NCBI GenBank assembly: GCA_034698045.1
Contig: JAQGAU010000626.1
Span: 1 to 25,534 of the forward strand
Reading direction: 5' to 3'
Origin: Paramacrobiotus richtersi
Lineage: Eukaryota > Tardigrada > Eutardigrada > Parachela > Macrobiotidae
DNA length: 25,534 nucleotides
Shown: positions 1-10,000 of the stretch, one piece after another
How the letters are laid out: each line of letters starts with the position of its first letter
Position numbering within the stretch: position 1 is the stretch's first letter
Notes under the pieces: generated by a model
The model's input: only the letters and a program-made list of their open reading frames with translations
Told to the model about the DNA's origin: nothing
The model's database searches: none
Position numbers and translations under genes: made by a program

Positions 1-26
1 CTTCCAGACTGGAACTTTGCACTTCC

Positions 27-55
27 AGTGGAAACTTCCAGTGGAAGTTTCCACT
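27..55. repeat. Perfect 13-bp palindrome with 3-nt loop
   Basis: The left arm AGTGGAAACTTCC (27-39) is followed by AGT and then by its exact reverse complement at 43-55. It lies in a cluster of CTTCCAG / TGGAAGT words covering roughly 1-60. It could form a short hairpin or be the end of a repeat that continues left of the window. Confidence 0.85.
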
Positions 56-266
56 TCCAGGTTTTAGACCCTGCCAGATTTCAATGCTTTTGGATTGGAA
101 ATGGTAGTGTAGACAGTAGCTGTGTGTATTCCACGCTACGGGATGACCCCCGAATGAATGTTTTGCAAAAGACACCGGCCACAGTAACACGATGGTTAAG
201 GTACATGTAACTTGGTAATTGAAAGAGTTGTGCACCGAATCACCGATGCGAACTAACGTACTTCAG

Positions 267-382
267 ATTACCATTGCGAACTTCCGATTATCATGGGTAT
301 CAACCGGCAGTGGAGCTGCGGCCATGGATCTCATGGTCATAAAGACCTTCTGTGGCAAGATGTCGTGAGCGATTTGAAGTAA
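267..382 (+). CDS. Possible terminal exon, unknown product
   Basis: A CAG acceptor at 264-266 opens a frame (phase 1) of 37 residues ending in TAA at 380-382. The peptide has a Gly/His-rich patch (CGHGSHGHKD) and ends DVVSDLK. If real it is the last exon of a gene that begins left of the window. The length is short, no partner exon is visible, and I recognise no family. It could be chance. Confidence 0.22.
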
Positions 383-690
383 CAGGACAAAATTCTACAA
401 CGTGTCTGTGCACAACAGAATAAGGTTGCGGTTGTATTACGACGGCTCCGTAACAAAACTTCTCTTCCCAATCTTTCTCCTGTCATGGAAGCCACACGCT
501 ATGCGCACTTTATTAGGCTTATTTGGGCTATAATATAGTATCCTAATCAGTAACATATTATGTTTGATGAACTACAGCTGCGTGTATGTCCGTTATTTAT
601 ATTCACTTATCTGTTTGCAGTTAACTGGAAATAATGAAGATTGCATAATAAGGTACTGTATTATGTCTGTATAGGGCGGTCTGCCTGCAG

Positions 691-1643
691 ATGTACAGTT
701 ACCGGATGACTGTTCTGTGGGTGTGACGATGAATGAATCAGCCATTTCAAACCGATATACAACATTGCGTACTTCCATAATTTCTGATGGTCAGATGTTT
801 TTCCGAACTGCGACGCGACACAGACATATTAAAATTCCATTTGTCTGATAAGAAATGCCTACACTTTTGGTACGGTATGCACGTTATAGACGAAAAGGCG
901 ATCGGCATGCTCGCTTACGTTTTAAAACACATATGTGCTATGCCACTACACTTTACCGTTATCGTGGTCAGATGCAGTATTAACATGATTCATGCTACAT
1001 GAATCCATTGGTTATCATTTTTGTCCCAGCTTTTCAGCCATATTTTCCAGAGTTTGGTATTCACAGCGAGATAGCCAGTTCCATGTTCCGCAGTAAATCA
1101 TTCACAAATAACCGAGTTGATTATAACCACGTTCAGTTCCATTTACCACACCCGTTGTTTACGAAGAATCTTCGGTCGAATTTTGCATAGCTTTATAAGA
1201 ATCTCACTGTGTTTTTAAACCCACAATTAGCTTTACCCTTGCCACTAAAAAGTAACACTTTTGAGTCAAGATGAAGGACTTTGATCCGGACAACTATTGT
1301 ACGTATCGCAGCGCGCGGCGTGTGAATTGTCCAGGGCGTTTGTGCCCGCACTGTTACGGACTGGAAGACCGGCTCAAAGGTGACGATTAGGAAAAGGGAA
1401 TCTGTACATTTCATGTCCATCAACTAACCTATTCGGCAGCCGTTTGTGATTATCTTTGGTGAATCCATTGTTGCCATTGTTTTAGCGGCACGAGAACTGA
1501 TTCCGGAAAGATTTGTCCATAGCGGATACAAGGCCCCGGACAATGTCCCAACCCATCCGATATCGCCGCAACTAGAGGTAGGAATACTCAACATTTGCCT
1601 AGTGATCCCGTTAAGCCGCACCGTTGTCGCGGAACTTTCATAG
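691..1643 (+). CDS. Candidate multi-exon gene, receptor-family ligand-binding-like fragment
   Basis: Exons that join in phase: 691-789 (phase 1 to 1), 890-966 (1 to 0), 1038 to about 1130, 1271-1379 (0 to 1), and 1486-1577, or to TAG at 1643 if the last intron is not used. Introns are about 70-140 nt. The first two exons read NRYTTLRTS, then SDDEKAIGMLAYVLKH, then TVIV. This spacing (Tyr-x-Thr-Leu, Arg-Thr-Ser, Leu-Lys-His, then a hydrophobic strand) resembles the middle of ANF-type periplasmic-binding-like domains of receptor guanylate cyclases and related receptors. The 1271 exon is cysteine-rich (NYCTYR, CPGRLCPHCYG). Start, TM segment and any catalytic domain were not found, so it may be partial or decayed. 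The joins 966/1038 and 1379/1486 are good; 1130/1271 is weak. The family call is inference. Confidence 0.38.
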
Positions 1644-1661
1644 CTTGACCACGTCGCGTAG

Positions 1662-2925
1662 ATACGCGTTGTTTTGTTCCTTATTATTATGTTGTCAAGT
1701 TAATATACATTTTCCGATAACCGAAGGTTCGCTTTCCTAACAAGGTAAACTTACTTTATGTTTGTATTCAGGTGACCTTTAGCCTGTTTTATAGCCAAAA
1801 GCCCCGTAGCAGAAAATATTTGATACGTAATAAGATTTTCGAAATCAGTCAAGATCTTTGGCGTACTTTAAAGATGGAAGACAAAGGCTGCATGGCTACA
1901 GCTAAGAGGTTTATAATCTAAATTAGGAAAGAGATGACTTTATTTATGTGAAGAGTTAGGTAATGCTAATTTTTGTGAAATTTTATGAAAAGATGTTACT
2001 GCTTACTAGTGAAAATCATCGAATGATCATAGATACCTAATTACAGAATACCTAATTACAGTACCTAATTAATATCTACCTAATTACAGAAAAATGCGGT
2101 AACAATGACTTTTGTTATTAAACCTGAGAATATGGGCACTCTGACATCGATCAAGGTAAATTTAAAGTTTTAGCAGTTAGAATTCAGCGTTTTGTGTTTC
2201 TGCCCAACAAATCTTTAGAAAATCGTGCAAGAAAATATGAGCTTTAATTTTATGAATATTTTAAAGTTAACTTATGTTAGTAACGTAAAAGACGTAAGTA
2301 AACCCTGTGAAAAGAGTTTAACCTTTAAATTCTGCAGAATTATATATACAGTAGCAGTCGATTTTTCAAACAATTGACTGAAAAGTTGGAACCGTAAGAA
2401 AACACTATTGTGCGGAAAATCTGAACGTTTCGAAAAGCATGTGCCTTATCCGTCTGTACGCACAACTTATTTCTAAAACATAAACAAAACGTAATTCCGA
2501 ATATATTTCCGGTGAAATAAACGATTCTTATGCCGTAGATCGGTTTGTACTACGTGTTGCCGGTCAATGTGTAGGCGAGCATCTGTCAAACGGGCACTTC
2601 CGGTGCCACTGTTCATGAATGCAATCATTTATATCCAGATAACAGAATGATTATTTCGCCGATTAAGTATCAGAAAAAAAATGTACGTGCTGCTAGTGAA
2701 GATGCACGAGCGACTCATCGAAGAATGATGCGTTCATTTCAAAATGAACAGAATCTGATATCGGCAATTTCAAAAAAAATTCAGAAATCGAATCAGTACA
2801 GTTTGTACTGTACAGATAATTTCCTTTTTTACGTGTTAGGTCAGCAAAGTTCTATTCGTAAATTACCAAATCTTTTTTTGTAAGATATTTTGAAATTATT
2901 TATGAAACAACCATCCATGTGTCTA
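1662..2925. other. AT-rich stretch without a recognisable gene
   Basis: I see no frame with convincing splice sites here. A 78-codon frame at 2647-2883 begins with ATG but has a low-complexity Lys/Gln/Asn composition and A-runs, and I do not call it. The only structured item is the short tandem repeat at 2034-2089. Confidence 0.5.
2034..2089. repeat. Short tandem repeat of TACCTAATTACAG
   Basis: Full copies of the 13-mer lie at 2034-2046, 2049-2061 and 2077-2089, with a truncated TACCTAATT at 2062-2070. Spacers are 0-6 nt. It sits in AT-rich intergenic DNA and looks like replication-slippage sequence. Confidence 0.85.
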
Positions 2926-2935
2926 TAGGCGTGTT

Positions 2936-3187
2936 ATGGCGAGAGACTGTCGAAACATTGATCAGAATAGAGCGCATCTGTGCATTTCGGCGCACGACAG
3001 AAGACAGAACTACTTATCGCTTGTTTACCGCTCAACATCTGCAGCTAGACCATTCGCACCGCCGGCCGTTTCCGGTCGCATACCTGATGCTAGTGATGTA
3101 CAGCCGACTGCTGTCCTTGTTGTTGATTCTTTTTCACGCTTCCCAGCAGCATTCGTACTTTATAAAGAACAGTGTGAAACAATGTAG
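2936..3187 (+). CDS. Possible coding region, unknown product
   Basis: An ATG follows a good acceptor (TCTATAG at 2922-2928), and the frame stays open for 83 codons to TAG. Codons show the purine-first, pyrimidine-last bias of real exons in this window (many GAT, GCT, GTT, AAC). The peptide has a Pro/Ala/Ser stretch followed by TAVLVVDSF. An overlapping second frame (about 2919-3260) is also open and contains a hydrophobic run, so the reading frame is not settled. No family recognised. Confidence 0.28.
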   Translation: MARDCRNIDQNRAHLCISAHDRRQNYLSLVYRSTSAARPFAPPAVSGRIPDASDVQPTAVLVVDSFSRFPAAFVLYKEQCETM

Positions 3188-3518
3188 AATGTACAATGTA
3201 AAACAATATAGGGAGAATATTAATGTGACACATTTAATGAATACAACTGAACCTTACTGAACCTTTTCTTGTTAGAAACTTGCCCCGGTACTTCAAGTGG
3301 CAAACGATTGTTTCCGGTTCGCTCTGCAGCGTTAAGCGTGTATTTATACCGCTCCAGAAAAGCATTGTTTTACTGCACGGTGCAGTTTATGCAGAGCTAC
3401 ATCCTTATTTAACTTTCTTACTGCAGTCTTTCTTTGTGCAGCTTATTGTGGACCTTCGTTTGACGTTTACATACGAGGTTATCGGTAGCGCACAACGGTT
3501 GACGTACACGTGTTGTAG

Positions 3519-3581
3519 GGCGAAGAGTTGGAACGCGCCCGACGAGAACTGGATCACCAATTGTTGTTCACTCATACCCTG
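3519..3581 (+). CDS. Possible 21-codon exon with helical, charged peptide
   Basis: Bounded by GTTGTAG (acceptor, 3512-3518) and GTACGT (strong donor, 3582). The frame encodes EELERARRELDHQLL, a heptad-like helix, and is phase 0 at both ends. Such a helix is typical of coiled-coil linkers, including those before cyclase domains, but nothing cyclase-like follows. The same bases are open in another + frame and on the minus strand. The stretch 3280-3640 contains several competing coding-like readings that I cannot assemble. Confidence 0.22.
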
Positions 3582-3709
3582 GTACGTTTTGATACAATTA
3601 AGATTCTTGACAAATCTTTTGTAAATCATGATGATTACGGTAGGCATACGACTACCGGACGGCGCCATGGAAATGGTTAAAGACGAAAACGCAAGATGCC
3701 TGGGCGTAC

Positions 3710-5937
3710 ATGTACTGGCAACTGGCAAACCCATCCATATGTCTGCCCGTCTATTTTTTTGGCGCGCTCCTGTTGATTGTAAGAAATTTCTTGTTGTCCT
3801 GACGAACGCTCAACATTTCGTTCTTTTCTCTGTCGGGGTTTCATCTTTCATTCGTTCTTTGTTTTAGATTGCTGTTGTACTGCTTGCAATTGCAACTGGA
3901 GATCGGTCGGCACCGGCCAGCTACGGGTCACTTCCACTTCCGCCAAGTAAGGCTAAAAAATTACTATTATATCCACGACTTTTCTTCACGTTAAGATTTT
4001 GAGTACATTACAGAATTACTTAATAAAAAACATTAGGAAGACACTCTATTGACTAAATTCCCTTGTACAGTATATATATGTCAAGTTCAGTTAACTGATC
4101 CAGTTCAGTTAGAATCGTAATGTGAACAAAAACCTCGAATGCATTAAGCTGTGATATGTAGCATGATAACACTTTGGAATGTTCTGCACTATCTGAACAC
4201 TGGAATATTTCTGCTGGAATAATGAATCAACATGTCTCAATCGGAATCTTGCTCTCAGTCGGATAACGAAAGTGTCGATTCTCAACCTCACATTGCAGTA
4301 TTCAAATCAGCACGATTCAGTTCGTTCGATGTATTCAAAGAAGCCTTCGAATTAAACCAGCAAGAAACCTTTACGAAATTCTGCGTTCTTAAGAGCGTGG
4401 TGTTCAAATAAGTAGGTAGTGTTCAGATAGGTAGGGAACGGAACGAAAGGAAGTGCCGGAAATGTAGTACAGAGTGAAAAGTAGTATGTATAAAGGTAGT
4501 GCACGGAAAGAAAGGTAGCGAAAAGGTAGTGTACGGAGTGTCTTCCAAAACATTATTGTGCACTATTCTGTGTTGTTATTGTAGTAATACGTTGAGTGAA
4601 GCGTGTTATAATTGAGCAATTTATCTTTCATTTGTTTATTTTTTATTGGTTTATTAACGTAGGACATAAGAGTATTTATTTGATTAAGTACACGATTTCG
4701 TTAAATAATTTGAATGAAAATATGTGTACACGATTTTATTTAAATTTCCAAATATTTATTGTGCGTTTCATGCATAAATGCTAACAAACAAGTTAAGCAG
4801 ATAGCTCTTCCTCGCCTCAGCGATTTGTCTGTAATGGTACTACTGTAGCACTAATCAAACACCGATGCAGGTAACACAACGGATACTTCTCGTCCACCCG
4901 TCACCACGTTCTCCTTCCCAGGCTTTCCTAAATTTGACTGTACACCGATGAGTTCTGCGGAATGCGGCAAAATGGCACTTCTTCTGTAAGTACCTTGCAC
5001 ATAAGCGACCGTCATCAAGGTTACGAGACAGGAAACCCACAGCTTTTTTAACGTTTGTGCGATGTCTGACGTACGTCTGTCGTACTGATATGCAGCTGCA
5101 GCTATCTAGTTGTAATCTTTTGTTATCGGTTGGTTCCTAGTTTTTCGATAACATGCATAATAATTTATATATGCATAATAATTTATATATGTCGATACGT
5201 ATATTGTTTATTTACGTATTTTTCAGTTCGTATTAACGTATTGTACTGCTCGTTACCGCAGGATTCCGAACTGTCTGGGTTCATCCGTGGTTAACATGAC
5301 CGTGGACATCGGAAACATCAGAAGCCTACCAACGGAAGTGCAAGCAGTGGGTATGGACCGCGCAGTGATTCTCCACATGTTCGACGACATCCTAGCGATA
5401 TACGATGAACCTACCGGCGACTTCAAAGATGTCATCAACCTACCAGAAGCCTTCCTGCCGATCAGATTGTCCGTAGTGGAACTGACCCTAATTCGCTGCC
5501 ATCATCGCTGCACGAGCAGACTTCCCGCGCTGGACTTTGCCAATTTGCTGCTGTTTGACATTCAAAAGTGCGACTACAGCTACAATCTGCCTTTGGTGAT
5601 CCACCGCCGAGACTTCGCCAACAATAATCGCCTTCGCGCCTTCGTGATTACTGCGTGTGCATTTGTTGACCTTGAAGCGGATGCCTTCGCAGACCTCCCC
5701 GACATCCAGTTACTATGGCCAACAAACAACATTCACAAAGATTTAGCCGGATTACGCCTCCGATCTGACCAGTTATGGCGGTATGACTGCGGTCCGGAGT
5801 ACGCCTGGCTACAAACTATGGTGCGCACGAATCCGAACCTGACTGCTTCTAAAAAGACAGGCAGCGTCTACGAAGTGTGCGAATCGGTCAGTCGCGAAAA
5901 ACGAACCGAAGACAGTTTAGTTCCAGTGGAGTGCTGA
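3710..5937 (+). CDS. LRR protein, copy 1 (four exons, secreted or membrane-anchored)
   Basis: CDS joins 3710-3778, 3868-3946, 4801-4870 and 5262-5937 (TGA). The sum is 894 nt, giving 297 aa, and every junction agrees in phase (0, 1, 2). Introns are 89, 854 and 391 nt. Residues 1-33 are very hydrophobic (PVYFFGALLLI then IAVVLLAIATG) and should be a signal peptide or signal anchor; a second start choice in exon 2 is possible. A Pro/Ser linker follows, then an N-terminal cysteine cap (C-x11-C-R-I-x-x-C), irregular LRR-type strands (RLSVVELTLIRC, LLLFDIQKC, LRAFVITAC) and an LRRCT-like end (WRYDCGPEYAWL, later Cys). It ends in VEC with no C-terminal TM. AATAAA occurs at 6375-6380. The role is probably extracellular recognition or binding, inferred from fold only. 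A paralog lies inverted at 15490-16507. N-terminal exon 1 is the least certain part. Confidence 0.75.
4492..4537. repeat. Direct repeat AAAGGTAGTGYACGGA in a purine-rich tract
   Basis: Two 16-mers with one difference lie at 4492-4507 and 4522-4537, inside a purine-rich strand (about 4400-4545) with several further GGTAG words. It is in the second intron of the LRR gene. No function is visible. Confidence 0.75.
5153..5188. repeat. Perfect 18-bp tandem duplication
   Basis: ATGCATAATAATTTATAT occurs at 5153-5170 and again directly at 5171-5188, within the third intron of LRR copy 1. Identical copies imply recent slippage. Confidence 0.95.
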
Positions 5938-7065
5938 GAAAATCGAACCCGCGTTTTGGATCCGTTGCCTGTTCCACACCGGGACACACAAGTCTTGGAT
6001 GCATAGCTTAATGAGAGTTCATGTCGTTCCTGTTCAGAAATGTGTGCTACACTAATTGCAAAGCTAATCATCGATCATGTGCAAATATTAACATTTTATA
6101 GACTTTCCATGATCTGTGCGCAATGCTTTTAATGAGTTTACTGGCTGCATTGGCAATGTAACTTTAAAAGCACTTTGCCGTCTGTTTCTCGTACTAATCG
6201 AGGTGGCGATGCTGGTTGTTTCTTTGATATTTGACATTTCACCCTGTAGTGTCTCGTGATGTGTTTATTCACTGGTTTTTGTATCGGCGGCTTCTACCCA
6301 AAAAAAAACAACTTTAAAAGCGACTCTTGGGTTGTTACGGGGTGATAATTTAATCCCTTCATAAAAATGTTGTAAATAAAACAACGCGAGTTATACTTTA
6401 CCGTAACGAAGTTGAGAGTTTCTCTGCATTTAAAGTCGTCAAAACCATCTGCGAAAACAAAGCTCAGTCTCGATTTGGTTATGCTGCAGACTAATAGCTG
6501 TCAACAAATCCATTTTTATGAGCAGCGCAACATCAGCCTGAAACACATCCAGAAGTGGCGGTGGAAGGTATACAGAGCCTTCGTAAGAAAATAATTATAT
6601 TTTGTCCAATATTTTTGGAAAAATGCACAAAATTAATATAACATGTTACAATCGTCCTGACCTATTAATAAGCATACCGCATACCACCTACAGCATACCA
6701 CAGCTGGTTATTTAAATCGCTGATGGTATCAAGAATAGTCTGAGAATTCAGTTCTGGTTTGCTGCTGAAAATTTTCAGTAAGTTTGTTACATTTTCATGG
6801 ATCCTTCTGCGATTGAAACAAGTCCCAGAAAAAAGTCATAAAATCAGAAAGATGACTGCTGCCTATCGCCCGTGTATGTGGGAAGATATCGGCCGTTCTT
6901 GGCACTGCCACCTTTAGTGGTGGGAACTTGGTAAACAGATATAATATCGAATGCAGTGTTGCGTACCACATTCAGCATCTCCGCATTAGACTTACGTATT
7001 AAAATTCCGCCAGCTCGGTGTTTATTACTGTACCACGGTATAATCAGTTTACGTTTTACGGAAAA
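5938..7065. other. Intergenic region between the LRR gene and the Ig gene
   Basis: Contains the probable poly(A) signal of the LRR gene (AATAAA, 6375-6380), consistent with a roughly 450-nt 3' UTR. The remainder shows no convincing exon. A 21-codon ATG frame near 6850-6920 (MTAAYRPCMWEDIG) is eye-catching but too short to call. The promoter of the Ig gene should lie in the right part; I see no clear TATA box. Confidence 0.5.
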
Positions 7066-10000
7066 ATGTTCATATCTACGGGGCTGCCTGCATTAATTGG
7101 CATCCTGCTTTGCTCGACGGGCCTCACAGACAAATCAACTGACACCGTACCTAATCGTGTGCCTCCTGGATTGTTCTCGTGTGTTGTGGATTTGCGTCTC
7201 GCTCATGACTGGGCTGATGCCGCAAGGATTCCATGCATTACTGCAAGCCTTGCGAAAGGTAACAAAAGTCTAGATCATAGGCGAAGACAACAGACACAAC
7301 GCATCGTGCACGGTTCCAAGGATGGCATCACAAACGTAGGAGCTACTAAGGGTTGATCTGGGAAGACTGGGCGTTCTATGGCAACCAGTTGCGGAAGTTC
7401 TCCGAAGCAGAACAAAGTAACGCAAATGGGAACGGATAAAATTATGATAAAAGTCATCATCAGGTTGTAGATACCAAATACTCTTTAAAGGAACGACGTT
7501 TCTGACTGTTTCTAGTGAAAACTGATGTCGCTGAAACTTACTTTATCGCCAGTTTAGTGTTCGAAACAATCGTGATCATTTTGCTTTGTGTTGGTTGTTT
7601 ATTTGATTGTTTAATGGCTTAAATCATGCACTGCATTACAGCGGTAAACGTATGGCGCGCGAATCGTACATTTAGAACTAGCTTTAACGCCCAATGCAAC
7701 CGTTTTGAAATGCTCAAAGCATCAGACACTTTCCAATCGCCAAAAGAATAAGAAGTGCAGTACGGACCACAGAAAACAATGCCAGGCAAAGATAAACAGC
7801 AATCCCCACAGAACGTAAACAATGAGATCATAACAATCCAGAAAACGTTTTCACAAAAAATCATTACACCCATTCTCAACCATTGTGTGGCATTTCTTGT
7901 TAATCTGTTCCGCTACAGTATTAGATTATTTATCAGTTTGCCAGCAAGCCACAAACACAATGCGTAGCTTTTCACATTCGTTCCAAAAATTTTAGAAAAA
8001 ACCCACGCCAGATTCCTGGTTGCGTCCATTCCAGACCGACGGGCGCCTTTGAATGCTATCGGCAAAGTTGTTTGTTCGACAACGATTTCACTACGCGCCT
8101 TTGGGAAATTCTTTAGCGGTTGCGGCCAGTGTTTCGCATGAAATCACAAATGCGTTATGTACCGCATTTTTTCCAGAAATCAGACGAGAAATTGCCATAC
8201 CCAGGGATCATGATGCTTTCCGGCATGTTTATGACATCTGGAACGGTGTGAATTCCTTTTAAACTAGGAAAGTGCACTCGCTCGTAGCGGGCACTGGGTG
8301 ACCGAAGCGAAGAACGATTATTCGCTTTAATAATTTAATAATTTAATAAATTAATAAGTTTTAATATTATTTAATATTATTCATGAAAATTAAAAATAAA
8401 AAATAATAGTGACCGACCGACGGAATGACACACAGACAATGAGATCCACTTGAGCTGAGTATAGAGAACCTTCGCTTCGCTTCGGTCGATTATAGAAATG
8501 GTGCTAGGCGGCTCTTTCCTCATGTGTACCTCTGTTTTCGTGCAAGTTGCAACATAATCGGTTCATAATGCGAATTTTGGTACGCAACATGGTGTTCACT
8601 GTTCAAACTTAATCAGCGGATTGCAGAACAGCCGGATATTGCGCTCACAGATCATTTTCGCATCCACATACGGTTTATATATCGGTCTTTTGGCCGCGCC
8701 AAATGAATAACGCATCCCGTTTTCTCTGATTAGAACACACACATGCAAATCTCCAGAATAAGGCGTTAGAACTGCATGTCGGTCGCCCTACTGAAGACTT
8801 CGTTCCTTACTTACATGCAATTATTAGCTATACGATTATTAATTAGTGTAAAGGAGGTGCATAAGTACTGACAATTGTCCGTACGAAACGCTACCGATGT
8901 AAAAACCTGCTTCCGCATTGACTACCGTAAACGATCAATTCTGTTTATTAGTTCGATCGAGGAAGGATGAGCGAATACTGACAGTTAAAAAGAACGCCTC
9001 TGTGACCTTTTCGTGTGGCCCTTTCCAACAAGAAAGTGTGGATTATTGGACCAATATCAGCAAGACAGAGAAAATCAGTGAATTCCGTAGCCCGGATCAA
9101 GAAACTAAGCTCAACTTTGGACGACAGTTCATCCCTCCACAGCTGTCCCATTGGGTTAGAAACGGTGACTTTATTTCCCCCAACCGTAACTGCTCTGGTC
9201 GGTCCAGTTTTGCATGCCGCGTGGTGATTAGCGGAGACCAATTAGAAGTTCGTCATGTGACGGAATCGGATGCCGGACTGTATGTTTGCATCGGCGTGGA
9301 AGATTGCATTTTGGAAAGGACCGGTGGTCGTTGTCGGCTGAAACATGGCCAAGCCTTTCGGTTAGTCGTGGGAGACTTAGGTGAGATACTTTCAGACGGC
9401 GGCGTATTTGTGTGCGCTCACCTTTTGTATACACTTCCTCTAGCTTTCTTTCGAATTGATTTTTGTTACGCTTGGTCAGACGCGCACTTCTGTAACATAC
9501 TGGCTTATTGCGTGCATTTATTTCATATTGTCGTATCAAAGAGCCATAGTGGCTTATATCTAAGGGTGGGGTTGGTTCTCACCCAACTGGCTTGGAAAAG
9601 AAGCCCGACGAAATTGTGAGTGCATAAGTAACCAGTGCGTCATCAGACGGACTGACGTATACGGCCGAACTCCGTACGTCGTAAGGTTCCGTATCAGTGC
9701 GTAGCCCCACACGGGACGTAATAGAGCAAAATTTTAGTATTGGCTGCTTTGCGTGGCCACACTCACAGATGGAACGGTACGCAACACTCGAAGTATGCGA
9801 TACGAAAAGCCAACGGCAAAAAGCTGAAAATCTTCGGCCTCTGCATAAAAGAACTACAGAACCAAAAAACCATTTATCTGATTTACCGAAGATGCGGACT
9901 GATACGCTGAAGTAATTTCGTTAGTTTTTCAGCTGTACAAAAAGCCAGACACGTGCTGAGAGACAAGAAAGTAACAAGCAGCAACGTATTGCAAAATCGA

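Noticed and set aside
618..678. Mini-exon TTAACTGG... followed by a 22-nt GT...AG gap
   Set aside because: Phases do not agree with the next exon in any reading.
3405..3734. 109-codon minus frame with a good donor (GTAAGAAAG)
   Set aside because: Overlaps a well-supported plus exon (3710-3778) and plus splice sites; acceptor unclear. Cannot be excluded but is less likely.
5941..5960. GGGTTCGATTTTC on minus, B-box-like
   Set aside because: No A box at the required distance and no acceptor stem.
7619..7879. 86-codon minus frame with hydrophobic cysteine-rich N-terminus
   Set aside because: Intronic, no splice or promoter support, and the opposite strand is open too.
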